Shown here: positions 24,791 through 34,162 of the stretch, one piece after another
Layout of the letters: the number at the start of each line of letters is the position of its first letter
How positions within the stretch are numbered: the first letter of the stretch is position 1
From: UBA2283 sp041658955
Lineage (GTDB): Bacteria > Patescibacteriota > Microgenomatia > UBA12405
Length of the DNA stretch: 64,000 nucleotides
Assembly: GCA_041658955.1 (NCBI GenBank)
Contig: JBAZZE010000001.1
Coordinates: 52,934-116,933, forward strand
Direction: 5' to 3'
The notes under the pieces: generated by a model
The model's database searches: none
What the model was told of the DNA's origin: nothing
What the model saw: only the letters and a program-made list of their open reading frames with translations
Translations under genes and position numbers: made by a program

Positions 24791-25618
24791 ATGTTTCCAA
24801 CATTCTTAATAACTTTTCGTGAGGTTTTAGAGGCCTTGGTCATCGTCTCCATCATTATTGGATATCTAAAAAAATCCCAACGGACAGATTCTATTCGCAT
24901 CGTCTGGCTAGCTACTTTTATAGCTTTTGCCTTAAGTTTCTTTTTGTTAGTTTTTGGAAGCTTTTTAGGATTTCAGCTTTCAAATTTTCATTCCAGCTAT
25001 GAAGAATACATCGAAGGTACTTTGATGTTTATAACCGTCATCTTCATAACTTGGGCCATCTTTTTTCTTCATAATAATCTTGCCTCTACTCAAAGAAAGC
25101 TCACCGGTCATACGGTCAGAACAATAGATAATCAAAATAACTGGGGGATATTTGCGCTTATATTTACTTCAGTTTTTCGTGAAGGCATGGAGATAGTTCT
25201 ATTCTTGTCCACACTTTTTATTAGTACCACCACTCAAAACATTATTGGGGGATTTTTATTAGGTTTGTTTATTGGTGTGCTTACTGCGGCGACTTTCTAT
25301 GGGGTTACTCAAAAATTTGAACTTCGTCGGATAACTGGATACATAAATATTTTTCTAATATTATTTGCCGGTGGTTTGCTAATGAGGGCGATACATGAGT
25401 TTACCGACGCCGGTTTAATTCCCAACATTGGTCAATTCTCACTTAACTTTATTCCACCTGCATCAACTTTCATTGGCGGTGTATTTAAGAGTATTCTTGG
25501 TATAACCCAAAAATTAAACTTGATTCAGATCTCTGTTTATTTTGTATATATTCTGTTAATTAGCCAAAAAGCTTCAATTTTCCACAATTCTTCAAACAAA
25601 AATCTGCCTAAAGCTTAA
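24791..25618 (+). CDS. FTR1-family iron permease
   Basis: A 275-residue membrane protein of seven helices. The two REGLE-type iron-binding motifs are visible as TFREVLEALVIV (helix 1) and FREGMEIVLFL (helix 4). The C-terminal helix pair carries RAIHEFTDAG. FTR1 proteins transport ferric iron, usually with an oxidase or periplasmic partner. No EfeO or multicopper oxidase is present nearby; the ferric-reductase-like protein at 31697 may be relevant. TATAAT lies five bases before the ATG. Confidence 0.9.
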   Translation: MFPTFLITFREVLEALVIVSIIIGYLKKSQRTDSIRIVWLATFIAFALSFFLLVFGSFLGFQLSNFHSSYEEYIEGTLMFITVIFITWAIFFLHNNLASTQRKLTGHTVRTIDNQNNWGIFALIFTSVFREGMEIVLFLSTLFISTTTQNIIGGFLLGLFIGVLTAATFYGVTQKFELRRITGYINIFLILFAGGLLMRAIHEFTDAGLIPNIGQFSLNFIPPASTFIGGVFKSILGITQKLNLIQISVYFVYILLISQKASIFHNSSNKNLPKA

Positions 25619-25674
25619 AAAATTTAATTTTGATTTGGATCTTTTGTGAATTCTAATACATGTTAAAATTCGTC

Positions 25675-26379
25675 ATGTCCACCAATTTGGACCAGCAAAA
25701 CAATAAATATTGGCAAAATTATCTTCCTGGCCAGGTTCCCTCAATCCCCCAATCAGTTCCTCTCAAGCTCCTCGACAATCTAAATGGTCCTATTCTCGAT
25801 GTTGGAACAGGGGATGGGTTATTAGCTGAAAATCTCTCCCGTAAAGGACTAACAGTTTTTGCTATTGATATTGCCAAAAACATAATTGAAGAAAACCAGA
25901 AAAGAACTAGTCGTGTTGACTACTCCATTCAAAATATCACTGCAAAAACGAGTTTTCCATCCGAATATTTTGATCTAATAATTTTCAAATTTACCCTCAC
26001 CAATATTCACAAAGAATCATGGAACAAACTAGGCAACGAGATTTATCGTATTTTAAAACCAGGGGGCAAAATGTGGATTCTCGAACCGCTAGTCTCCGAG
26101 TCTTACCAAGATCGCTATCAATTAGCTACTAATTTTATAAAAGACCCACATTGTGTTTATGTATTTAACGACAAAGATCTTGCCGCAAAAATTAACACCG
26201 TATCAGACTTGAAAACTGCTATCAAAAACGACCAAGTTAGTCGAATTATTAAGCACTATACCCAAGAAGAATTAAAATCAATATTCCCCAAATTCAAACT
26301 CATTGACTCGCGAACTTTGGACATTCCATCTCCTTCTGGATTTCCTATAAAAACCTTTGAAGGAATATTTTCAAAATAA
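25675..26379 (+). CDS. Class I SAM-dependent methyltransferase
   Basis: Start 25675 (MSTNLDQQN) is preferred because TAAAAT lies five bases upstream; the frame can be extended to 25660. The 234 residues contain SAM motif I (ILDVGTGDGLLAENL), the acidic FAIDIAKNII, and EYFDLIIFKFTLTNI with KPGGKMWILEP. The family is UbiE/methyltransf_11-like. The substrate is unknown; there are no neighbouring quinone or pathway genes. Confidence 0.9.
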   Translation: MSTNLDQQNNKYWQNYLPGQVPSIPQSVPLKLLDNLNGPILDVGTGDGLLAENLSRKGLTVFAIDIAKNIIEENQKRTSRVDYSIQNITAKTSFPSEYFDLIIFKFTLTNIHKESWNKLGNEIYRILKPGGKMWILEPLVSESYQDRYQLATNFIKDPHCVYVFNDKDLAAKINTVSDLKTAIKNDQVSRIIKHYTQEELKSIFPKFKLIDSRTLDIPSPSGFPIKTFEGIFSK

Positions 26380-26406
26380 TTTTCTTAAAAAATTAGTTAG
26401 TCTTAT

Positions 26407-26907
26407 TTATTCCACAGTTTTGTCACTTTTTCTTTTGCCCTCAACTGCTTCACGTAGTTGACCAACATCGTTCATGAGTTTCATTAGGTCGGTGCTGATC
26501 TTATCAAGACCTGATATTTTTTCCATCCATAAATCGTCCTCACTATCTTCTTCTAAATCTTTTTTCTGAATCTCTTCGATATCTTCAGTCATTTCACCGA
26601 CATCGTCTTCAATCCCCTCGACATCTTTTTGGATTTCATCAATGTCTTCTTCTACATCTTCCAAACTTTCGGCATGCTTATTTACTGTCATTTGAATAAA
26701 TAGTGATAAATATATGGCTTCAAGAGAGACTGCAGTCGTCAAAATCAGCATAACCTGATCAATACTAAATCCGATCGGAACTAATAGAAATATTCCTCCA
26801 AACAAAACTGTATGCACCACAATTGACCCGGTAGTTCCCATCATTTGTGGAATTTTCTCAGATAATATAGCTACAAAATTAATTTTATTTTTATTTCTCT
26901 TGGTCAT
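26407..26907 (-). CDS. DUF1003-like membrane protein with acidic coiled coil
   Basis: A 166-residue protein. Two helices, GSIVVHTVLFGGIFLL and MLILTTAVSLEAIYLSLFIQ, resemble the DUF1003 core, which usually ends in SLEAIxLSxFIL. An acidic coiled coil follows, with repeats of DVEEDIDEIQKDVEG type (residues 82-118), and a helical tail. The function is unknown. The coiled coil suggests oligomerisation or docking to a basic partner. Confidence 0.7.
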   Translation of the reverse strand: MTKRNKNKINFVAILSEKIPQMMGTTGSIVVHTVLFGGIFLLVPIGFSIDQVMLILTTAVSLEAIYLSLFIQMTVNKHAESLEDVEEDIDEIQKDVEGIEDDVGEMTEDIEEIQKKDLEEDSEDDLWMEKISGLDKISTDLMKLMNDVGQLREAVEGKRKSDKTVE

Positions 26908-27042
26908 AGCTGTTTCACTTTTAAGACTGTCTATTCTCCTACCATCGGAGTATTAAAACAACCCCCATATTTAAACTAAAAATTTATTGATGCTATACTG
27001 GTGCTGATCTAAAAAATCTTCATATTCTGTCCTATTTCAAAA
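26908..27042. promoter_or_regulatory. Divergent intergenic region with TATACT promoter
   Basis: Between the DUF1003-like gene and the ThyX-like gene. CTCCTACCAT then three bases then AGTAT at 26936-26953 repeats a motif before FTR1 (24752-24769). TATACT at 26994-26999 probably serves the ThyX-like gene, giving a leader of about 37 bases. Confidence 0.5.
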
Positions 27043-28710
27043 TTGTTGCAACAAATAGATAGATATACTTACACCGTAACAGCACCCGAACAAACAGGTT
27101 TTGCAGTCGCTTCATGTACAGACTCAGTCACTGGGATTGTTGTTCGTACCCCCCTTGCCTCTCCTGAAAGAAGTTTCCCGGCTTTTATTGCTTATGTTGG
27201 CGCTCGTTTTTCTCGTGACCGAGATGGCATGGTTACTCTTATGAGTAAAGTTGAAGCTGCGTACCAACAAGGAAGGTCTACCCCAGATGCTCGGCTTGCC
27301 AATATAGTTTCTGGATTAAAACATCAATCTCCAGGTGGGATGGCTCATGTAGCCGTTTCTATAGAAAATGTTCCCATTCTCACTGCAGCCTCACTATTTA
27401 GAAGGACAACTTTACATGATGGCCAAGAGTCATCAACCCGCTACATCGATTTTGCATCGGGAAACGATTTACCGGCTTTAGAAACATTGTTGCCTCCAGG
27501 GACGAAAATTTCTCCAGAACTTATTAAAAAGTATCAGTCTCTCCAGACCAAATCTCTGGAAATGTATTTAGGCTGGTTCCCTAAGATTTTCGAAGCATAC
27601 AAAAATCATTTCAAAGTTAACGAGTCAGAAAAATCGGAAGTTGATGCCCTTACTGCCCGGGCTTATGATACCGTTCGCGGTTTTCTATTATCTGGTTTTA
27701 GAACTTCGATGGTTTATGTCACCAATGCTACTACTATGCAGCAAATGCTTTCCGATTTTGGCAGTGGCCGGCTCCCAGGTGAGACACAATTATCCGAATC
27801 TTTATTGGCACTACTTAGACCAAGCGTACCAGTCAGCGGTTACTCAGCAGAAATCAAAGCTCTCCTAAATCATACTGAACCAGATACACGGACCCGTGAG
27901 GAGCAATTTGCTTTAGATAAATATTTATCATCCCAGCCGGGCTATACCGAACTTCTCCATAAAGGTCGCAATTTTTCAGGGTTAATTGAAAATGGTTGCG
28001 ACTTACTCCCGTCAACATTGAGTACCAGCGACAGAATCCTTACCCAACATATTATGGTCTTACACCCATCTCTGGCTGTAAACGAGGTTATCAAATATGT
28101 CGCTACCTTAGGCAATCAACAACGTGTAGAAATTGGCCAAATAATTTATAGTACTCGCAACCGCTTTAATCTGCCAGCCATGGCCTCAAGTAGTGGTCCA
28201 ATTGGTCTTCACTTTGGTATCGATCTGGGAATCGAAAGAGATTTAGGCCGACACCGTGCTTGGGAAAGAGTTTCAATGATCCACGAAACTCATGTTGGTT
28301 TGGGTGAAGTCCCAAATACTGGTTTCACTCAGGCAGCCTATCTGCGGCAGATACCTGAATTTGCCAAAATCCAACAGGGGATGGAAATGGATATGAACAC
28401 TTTTTATGATATTCGTCATCAATTCCTTGCTGAATTAGCCAAAAGTGTCGGACAGACATCTGCTGACATTGTGGGTATGTATTTACTTCCTCTAGCCCAT
28501 CATGTAGATATGTTTATGAATGGTGATATTAGAAACATGGTTCATTTCCAAGACATCCGCATTCGTCCTGGTGCTCATATAGACGCTAGATTGGTAGTTG
28601 CTTCTGCTAATAGACATGTAGCCAAATCAGACCCACTCTATGCATCACTCGAATACCCCCCAGACAAGGTTTTGGTTAACTCACGCGAGCAATTTATTAG
28701 CCGCGATTAA
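27043..28710 (+). CDS. Tandem ThyX-like protein (two FAD-thymidylate-synthase-like domains)
   Basis: A 555-residue protein from a TTG start (27043 or 27046; no ATG is available). Two regions resemble the flavin-dependent thymidylate synthase fold. Domain 1 has FRRTTLHDGQESSTRYIDF (residues 119-137), a variant of the RHRxxSxNExSxRY signature, and an Arg-rich helix near 205-220. Domain 2 has IERDLGRHRAWERVS (397-411). Normal ThyX is 220-250 residues and forms tetramers. Here two units are fused and each signature is degenerate. It may be the organism's dTMP synthase, or a derived flavoprotein. Confidence 0.68.
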   Translation: MLQQIDRYTYTVTAPEQTGFAVASCTDSVTGIVVRTPLASPERSFPAFIAYVGARFSRDRDGMVTLMSKVEAAYQQGRSTPDARLANIVSGLKHQSPGGMAHVAVSIENVPILTAASLFRRTTLHDGQESSTRYIDFASGNDLPALETLLPPGTKISPELIKKYQSLQTKSLEMYLGWFPKIFEAYKNHFKVNESEKSEVDALTARAYDTVRGFLLSGFRTSMVYVTNATTMQQMLSDFGSGRLPGETQLSESLLALLRPSVPVSGYSAEIKALLNHTEPDTRTREEQFALDKYLSSQPGYTELLHKGRNFSGLIENGCDLLPSTLSTSDRILTQHIMVLHPSLAVNEVIKYVATLGNQQRVEIGQIIYSTRNRFNLPAMASSSGPIGLHFGIDLGIERDLGRHRAWERVSMIHETHVGLGEVPNTGFTQAAYLRQIPEFAKIQQGMEMDMNTFYDIRHQFLAELAKSVGQTSADIVGMYLLPLAHHVDMFMNGDIRNMVHFQDIRIRPGAHIDARLVVASANRHVAKSDPLYASLEYPPDKVLVNSREQFISRD

Positions 28711-28767
28711 GCTCAGGTATTTTTCAATTTGTAAATTATCAGACGTTTTTTGCTACTATTAATTAAT

Positions 28768-29565
28768 ATGACAAATACACCTTTCAGCGCACTACTAAGC
28801 TTAGCTTCTCAAACTGCTATCGTTACTGGTGGCGCTTTAGGAATTGGCCTAGGAATTACTACCCGTCTGGCAGAAGCTGGTGCTAATGTAGTAATTGCCG
28901 ATATCGATGAGGCAAGTGGCAATAAAGCCGTCAGTGAACTCAATGCTCTAGGTTATAAAACAGCTTTTATTAAAACTGATGTCAGTCAACAAGCCGATGT
29001 TGACGCTGCTGTAAATTTTGCTGTCACCACTTTTGGTGCTCTCAATATACTAGTCAACAACGCTGGAATTTATCCCAATACTCCAGCTATGGAAATGGAC
29101 GTGGCTGTTTTTGAAAAAATAATCAATGTCAACCTTAAAAGTGTTTTTATGTTTACTAAGTCTGCAGGTAAAGTCATGATAGACCAAGGCAAGGGTGGCA
29201 AAATTATTAACATCACTTCCGTAGATGCTCTCCACCCCTCTGGTGTCGGACTAGCTGCTTATGATTCTTCCAAGCATGGACTCTGGGGTTTTACCAAAAA
29301 TACTGCCCTCGAATTATGCCCTCACAATATTACAGTTAACGCTGTCGCTCCTGGTGGAATATCTACTCCCGGTACAGGTATGGGCACTGGCGAAGTCCCC
29401 CCAGCTATGAAAGAAATCATGGAAAAATTTACTCAAAAAATTCCCATGAAAAAATTTGGTGTTCCAGATGATATTGGAAAAGTTGTTTTATTTCTTGCAT
29501 CCGATATGTCTAGTTACATGACTGGTTCACAAGTTGTCGTCGATGGGGGAGTTCTTCTTTCCTAA
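28768..29565 (+). CDS. Short-chain dehydrogenase/reductase (FabG-like)
   Basis: A 265-residue classical SDR. Start 28768 (MTNTPFSALL) is favoured over the upstream TTG at 28750 because TACTAT lies eight bases before it. Motifs: TGGALGIGLG cofactor loop, LNILVNNAGIYP, INITSVDALHPSG with the catalytic Ser and AAYDSSKHGLWG with catalytic Tyr/Lys. The ending GSQVVVDGGVLLS is standard. The substrate is unknown. Confidence 0.93.
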   Translation: MTNTPFSALLSLASQTAIVTGGALGIGLGITTRLAEAGANVVIADIDEASGNKAVSELNALGYKTAFIKTDVSQQADVDAAVNFAVTTFGALNILVNNAGIYPNTPAMEMDVAVFEKIINVNLKSVFMFTKSAGKVMIDQGKGGKIINITSVDALHPSGVGLAAYDSSKHGLWGFTKNTALELCPHNITVNAVAPGGISTPGTGMGTGEVPPAMKEIMEKFTQKIPMKKFGVPDDIGKVVLFLASDMSSYMTGSQVVVDGGVLLS

Positions 29566-29572
29566 CGAAATA

Positions 29573-31660
29573 TTAGAGAACAATTTTGACATCTACCGCC
29601 CAGGTTTTATCGTGGGTAATTATCACCGGATTAATTTCCATTTCCTTAATTTCCTCAAAAACCTGCATGAACTGGCCCAATCTGATTAGAGCTTGATACA
29701 AATTAGTCAGATCATAGGCTGGGTCATCTCGAAAGCCGGCCAATAGTTTATATACTTTTGAACTTTGAACAACTTGTTTAATATTTTCTTCTGAAGTGGG
29801 CCAACTTATTAGGTTGTGATCTTCTAAAATTTCGGCGTATTTTCCACCAGCCCCAAATAATATGGTTAAACCAAAAATAGGGTCTCTTTTAATACCTAGT
29901 ATCACCTCCACCCCACCTTTTATTTGACTTTGAATCTCAATTTTAATCGGTTCTTTATATTCTTTTTGCAAATTATTTATAACTGTCGTTATTTCATCAA
30001 ATGATTTTTCCAGTTCATCGTTATTTTTAATATCGATTTTTACACCACCAACATCAGACTTATGTAAAATTTCCGGGGACCAAATCTTTAAAATCACTGG
30101 CCAACCATTTTCAGTCGCAAATTTTACTGCTTCAGCCTTAGTTTTTACTATTGCCACCGCCGGAGTAGTGATATTTAATGTCGACATTATTTTTTCTTTG
30201 TCATGATTATCGATAGCTTTTTGAATTTCGTCGACATCAATTTTGTGTGGAGTAATTAGTGACTGATCCTTTGTTGAGTTATTTTTTCGCCACTTTTCCC
30301 ATTTCCATATAGTTGCTAATGTCTTGACTGCTCGTTCCGGGAAATCAAAATTAGAAATTTTTGACTCGTTTAAGATTTTTCTTCCCAAAGACACTTTGTC
30401 CCCACCAATAAAAGAACAATAAATTGGTTTGGCGCTAACCTTTGATATTTCACCGATTACTTTGGCTGTTTTTTCCACCTCAGTCATCAGCTGTGGGGTT
30501 AAGACGACTAAGATCGAATCGACATTTTCGTCAGCTACCAATGTGTTTATCACTTGTGAAAATCTATCAGTCAGCGCATCTCCCAACACATCGATTGGAT
30601 TCTGAATCGAGGCCATTTTTGGCAACAATTGGAGTAAACTTTTCTGGGTTTGTTCAGTTAACTTAGCCAACTCCAGTCCATGTTGATTGATGGAGTCTGA
30701 CACAATTACTGCCGGACCTCCGGCATTTGTTACGACTGCTACTCTAGGTCCTTTGGGTACAATACTCCAAGTGAGGGCTTGAGCTAAGTCGAAAAAATCA
30801 CCCAATTCAGCACATCTAATTGCTCCCACTTGAGTTATTGCTGATTCAAAAACCTTATCTTCACCAGCAATAGCTCCGGTATGTGACTGCATTGCTTTGG
30901 CGGCATTTACTGATTTTCCTGGTTTTAAAATAAACACCGGGTTATGAGGCGTTATTTTACTTATAGTCTCGACCAGATCTACTCCTCGGCTTATCGATTC
31001 TAAATACATTCCCACCGGTATCACCGTTTGATTGTTATTAGTTAAAGTCGGTAACCAATACTCCAACAAATCCTGTTCATTCAATACGGTTTTATTACCT
31101 ATGGTGATAAAAGAATCAAAACCTAAGTGGGTGGTACTACACCAATCAAACAGACTGGCTGCCAGTGATCCTGACTGTGAAATCAATTTTAGAGTTCCTT
31201 TATCAATTCCTCCTTGGCCAAAGGTAACATTGAGATTTGGATTGGTACTGGCAAAACCAAGACAGTTTGGACCCAATATATTCAAGTTAAACTTGGCTGC
31301 TATATCTGACAACTCGTCTTCAAGTATCGAACCCTCACTACCAACTTCTTTATATCCCGATGATAGGATTACTAAATTTTTTACTCCTTTTTCACCACAC
31401 TCTACCAACACTTTAGCCACTAGCTTGGCAGGTATAGCAATAACTACCAGTTCTGGAATAGACGGTAGTTCGGAAATATTTTTAAAAAACTTTAGCCCTC
31501 CAAATTCAGATAGGTTTGGATTAACCGGATATATTTTCCCCTTATAACCAGAAAGTATAATATTTTTTAAAACAATTGCCCCAACTTTAAGAGGGGACTC
31601 AGATGCCCCTACAATCGCTATTGATTTTGGAGAAAACATTCCCTCAAGTTGTCGAGTCAT
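29573..31660 (-). CDS. ADP-forming acetyl-CoA synthetase (fused alpha-beta)
   Basis: A 695-residue protein combining, in order, a CoA-binding domain (MFSPKSIAIVGASESPLKVG), two succinyl-CoA-ligase-like domains carrying the phosphorylated-His segment MQSHTGAIAGEDKVF (residues about 250-264), a linker and an ATP-grasp domain (GWPVILKIWSPEILHKSDVG). The enzyme converts acetyl-CoA, ADP and phosphate to acetate, CoA and ATP. In a fermenting cell it is an ATP-yielding last step. The acyl specificity cannot be read. It converges with the SDR gene. Confidence 0.93.
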   Translation of the reverse strand: MTRQLEGMFSPKSIAIVGASESPLKVGAIVLKNIILSGYKGKIYPVNPNLSEFGGLKFFKNISELPSIPELVVIAIPAKLVAKVLVECGEKGVKNLVILSSGYKEVGSEGSILEDELSDIAAKFNLNILGPNCLGFASTNPNLNVTFGQGGIDKGTLKLISQSGSLAASLFDWCSTTHLGFDSFITIGNKTVLNEQDLLEYWLPTLTNNNQTVIPVGMYLESISRGVDLVETISKITPHNPVFILKPGKSVNAAKAMQSHTGAIAGEDKVFESAITQVGAIRCAELGDFFDLAQALTWSIVPKGPRVAVVTNAGGPAVIVSDSINQHGLELAKLTEQTQKSLLQLLPKMASIQNPIDVLGDALTDRFSQVINTLVADENVDSILVVLTPQLMTEVEKTAKVIGEISKVSAKPIYCSFIGGDKVSLGRKILNESKISNFDFPERAVKTLATIWKWEKWRKNNSTKDQSLITPHKIDVDEIQKAIDNHDKEKIMSTLNITTPAVAIVKTKAEAVKFATENGWPVILKIWSPEILHKSDVGGVKIDIKNNDELEKSFDEITTVINNLQKEYKEPIKIEIQSQIKGGVEVILGIKRDPIFGLTILFGAGGKYAEILEDHNLISWPTSEENIKQVVQSSKVYKLLAGFRDDPAYDLTNLYQALIRLGQFMQVFEEIKEMEINPVIITHDKTWAVDVKIVL

Positions 31661-31696
31661 ACTATATAAAGGTTAACACAATGGTAATATTTAAAT

Positions 31697-32296
31697 ATGA
31701 AAGAATTGGTCGAAAATGTTTGTAATTTTTTTATCGAAAAATCTTCATTTTTCATGAGACTTATTAAAGTCTGTTATCTAGCCCTTATCCTGTTTGTGGG
31801 TATTGTATTGTCTTCCCCATTCCATGGCAAAGTTGGTAACTTTTTTGGCGAATTATCGGTATTATTTTATGTAGCTACTCTACTTCCTGGTATGGCCATG
31901 AGACTCGGAGTACACCATACTATTTTTACACTTATTCGTGTCTACCGTCGCTATATCGGTATTGCGATGTATTTATTTGCCCTTTCCCATGTCGTTCTTA
32001 ATAAATTTCCAGATCTTATTCCTGATTTTTCAAAAACACCAACATTCGAATTAATGGGTATCGTGGCTATCGTTATATTTCTATTTCTATTCATTACCTC
32101 AAATAACTTAAGTCAAAAGTTGCTAGGCATTGGCTGGGTTTATCTTCACAGACTAACTTATGTGGGAATGTTCTTTATTTTATTGCATCTCTCTATACTC
32201 AAGTCTTCCACTTGGGGACTTTTGTTGTGGTTAGTTGTCTTGCTCCAACTTACCTCTTTTTATATTTATGCCAGACGTCAATCTTCAAAAACATAA
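31697..32296 (+). CDS. Ferric-reductase-like transmembrane protein
   Basis: A 199-residue protein with six predicted helices. Paired His residues in the middle helices (FALSHVVLN, WVYLHRLTYV and ILLHLSIL) would ligate heme, as in the ferric reductase/MsrQ (YedZ) family. There is no C-terminal FAD/NAD domain, so an external electron source is needed. TAATAT six bases before the ATG overlaps the divergent promoter region of the acetyl-CoA synthetase. Confidence 0.83.
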   Translation: MKELVENVCNFFIEKSSFFMRLIKVCYLALILFVGIVLSSPFHGKVGNFFGELSVLFYVATLLPGMAMRLGVHHTIFTLIRVYRRYIGIAMYLFALSHVVLNKFPDLIPDFSKTPTFELMGIVAIVIFLFLFITSNNLSQKLLGIGWVYLHRLTYVGMFFILLHLSILKSSTWGLLLWLVVLLQLTSFYIYARRQSSKT

Positions 32297-32377
32297 ACCA
32301 ATCCTCCGCTTAAGTCACCACAATAATCTGCCAAAACTAGCTGATCCCGTCGACTAACCTTCTTGTTAGAATACTAC

Positions 32378-34147
32378 ATGAGTAGTATTGCCAAAATTCT
32401 TAAATTATCCCGTCCACTACATGGATGGATTATCGTCGCGGTCATTTTAATTGTTGCCCAGTCGATTTTACAACTAACCACACCAGTGGTTCTTAAAAAC
32501 GTTGTCGACCAACTATCACTTCAGATAAGTCGAGGCACGGGTGATTACTCCAGTCTTTTTTCTCAATTTATTCTTATTCTAATAATTAACTTAGCGGTTC
32601 TTATCTTAAGTTCCCTCGGTCAAAGATTAGGTGACTTTATCGCCTCTAGACTCGGACGCTACTTAACTGAAGTTTATTACCACAAAATATTTACTCTACC
32701 CCAACCATATTTTGACTCTGAAATCTCTGGAAAAATGGTCAACCAGCTAAGCCGAGGTATTACCTCGATCAGAGACTTTGTAGGTATGACTACCAATTTT
32801 ATTGGACCATCTCTACTCCAAGCAATTTTTGGAATTGTCCTGTTAAGTTACTACAATTTAACCATTGGACTGTTAGCCTTCCTAGTTTTCCCTGTTTATA
32901 TTGCTATTTCCAGTTTTTCAACTTATCGCTGGGGACTTCTCCAAAAAGAAAAAAACGCTCATGAAGATTCTGTTCGAGGTCGTATTGCTGAAGTAATCAG
33001 TAACATCAAACTCGTTAAAACTTACAACACTCAATCCCGTGAGTGGCAATATGGCAGTGACCAATACGAAGCTATTAACAATATTTATGACCGCCAATCA
33101 ACCCAATATCACCTTTATAATTTCGGCCGTGGGTTAGTTCTCGAAATAGCTTTTGTAACAATCCTTTTTTTGATCTTTAAAAATACATTCATAGGTGTGC
33201 TTACACTTGGAGAAATGGTGTTGATTATTCAGGTGCTAAATATGCTTCGCTGGCCACTCTACGCCATGAGCATGATTCTCGAACGAATTCGTCAAGCTGA
33301 GGCCGATTCTAAAGCTTTTTTTGAAGTCTTAGATATTAAGGGTACTGAAACTTTTAGTTCTAAAGTCCAGACCAAATTAGTCAAAAATCCAGAGATCACT
33401 TTTGACCATGTCAATTTTGCTTATGATACTGATTCACCTGTGTTAACGGATATAAATCTAAAATTAGATCGCAAAGAAACTGTGGCTATTGTCGGTCATT
33501 CAGGTGCTGGCAAGACAACCCTCATTAACCTAATCCTCAAATTATATGAACCAACATCTGGACAGATTAGTCTTTCAGGAAAATCTTATCGACGATTTAG
33601 CCATTCCTGGATTAGGGAACACATGGCCCTAGTTTTTCAAGACAATGAATTATTTTCCTCGACCATTCGCGAGAATGTTGCCTACGGCCTTCCTTTGGCT
33701 ACTGATGCTGAAATAGTTAAAGCCCTGAAGCAAGCCAATGCCTACGAATTTGTAGAAAAACTCAAAGATGGACTTGATGCCAAAATTGGTGAACGCGGAG
33801 TCAAATTGTCTGGAGGTCAAAAACAACGTATTCAGATCGCTCGAGCCATTCTTCACAACAAACCAATTTTAATTCTTGATGAAGCAACTAGTAGTCTTGA
33901 TTCAAAATCAGAAAGACTGGTTCAGGATGCTCTTGAAAAGTTATTTAAAAATCATTTAGTCATCATCATTGCCCACCGTTTTTCTACAATCCAGAGTGTC
34001 AATCGTATTGTAGTTCTTGATAAAGGAACTATTGTCGACTCCGGCAAACCTCAAGAATTAGCCAAGCGACCAGGATTATATTCTGAACTATTACGCTATC
34101 AGATTGAGGGTAATAAAAAACTCTTAAGTAAATACGAACTCTACTAA
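32378..34147 (+). CDS. ABC exporter, fused permease and ATPase
   Basis: The start at 32378 (MSSIAKILKL) has TAGAAT five bases upstream. The 589 residues give six TM helices (about 15-310) and one nucleotide-binding domain: Walker A GHSGAGKTT, signature LSGGQKQRIQIARAI, Walker B ILILDEATSS and switch His in IIIAHRFST. It is a half-transporter of the MsbA/lipid/drug exporter class, probably a homodimer. The substrate is unknown. Confidence 0.95.
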   Translation: MSSIAKILKLSRPLHGWIIVAVILIVAQSILQLTTPVVLKNVVDQLSLQISRGTGDYSSLFSQFILILIINLAVLILSSLGQRLGDFIASRLGRYLTEVYYHKIFTLPQPYFDSEISGKMVNQLSRGITSIRDFVGMTTNFIGPSLLQAIFGIVLLSYYNLTIGLLAFLVFPVYIAISSFSTYRWGLLQKEKNAHEDSVRGRIAEVISNIKLVKTYNTQSREWQYGSDQYEAINNIYDRQSTQYHLYNFGRGLVLEIAFVTILFLIFKNTFIGVLTLGEMVLIIQVLNMLRWPLYAMSMILERIRQAEADSKAFFEVLDIKGTETFSSKVQTKLVKNPEITFDHVNFAYDTDSPVLTDINLKLDRKETVAIVGHSGAGKTTLINLILKLYEPTSGQISLSGKSYRRFSHSWIREHMALVFQDNELFSSTIRENVAYGLPLATDAEIVKALKQANAYEFVEKLKDGLDAKIGERGVKLSGGQKQRIQIARAILHNKPILILDEATSSLDSKSERLVQDALEKLFKNHLVIIIAHRFSTIQSVNRIVVLDKGTIVDSGKPQELAKRPGLYSELLRYQIEGNKKLLSKYELY

Positions 34148-34162
34148 TCCGGCACCTAACAA

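Noticed and set aside
31032..31547. 171-residue plus-strand frame.
   Set aside because: Antisense to the conserved CoA-binding and ligase domains of the acetyl-CoA synthetase; no family features.
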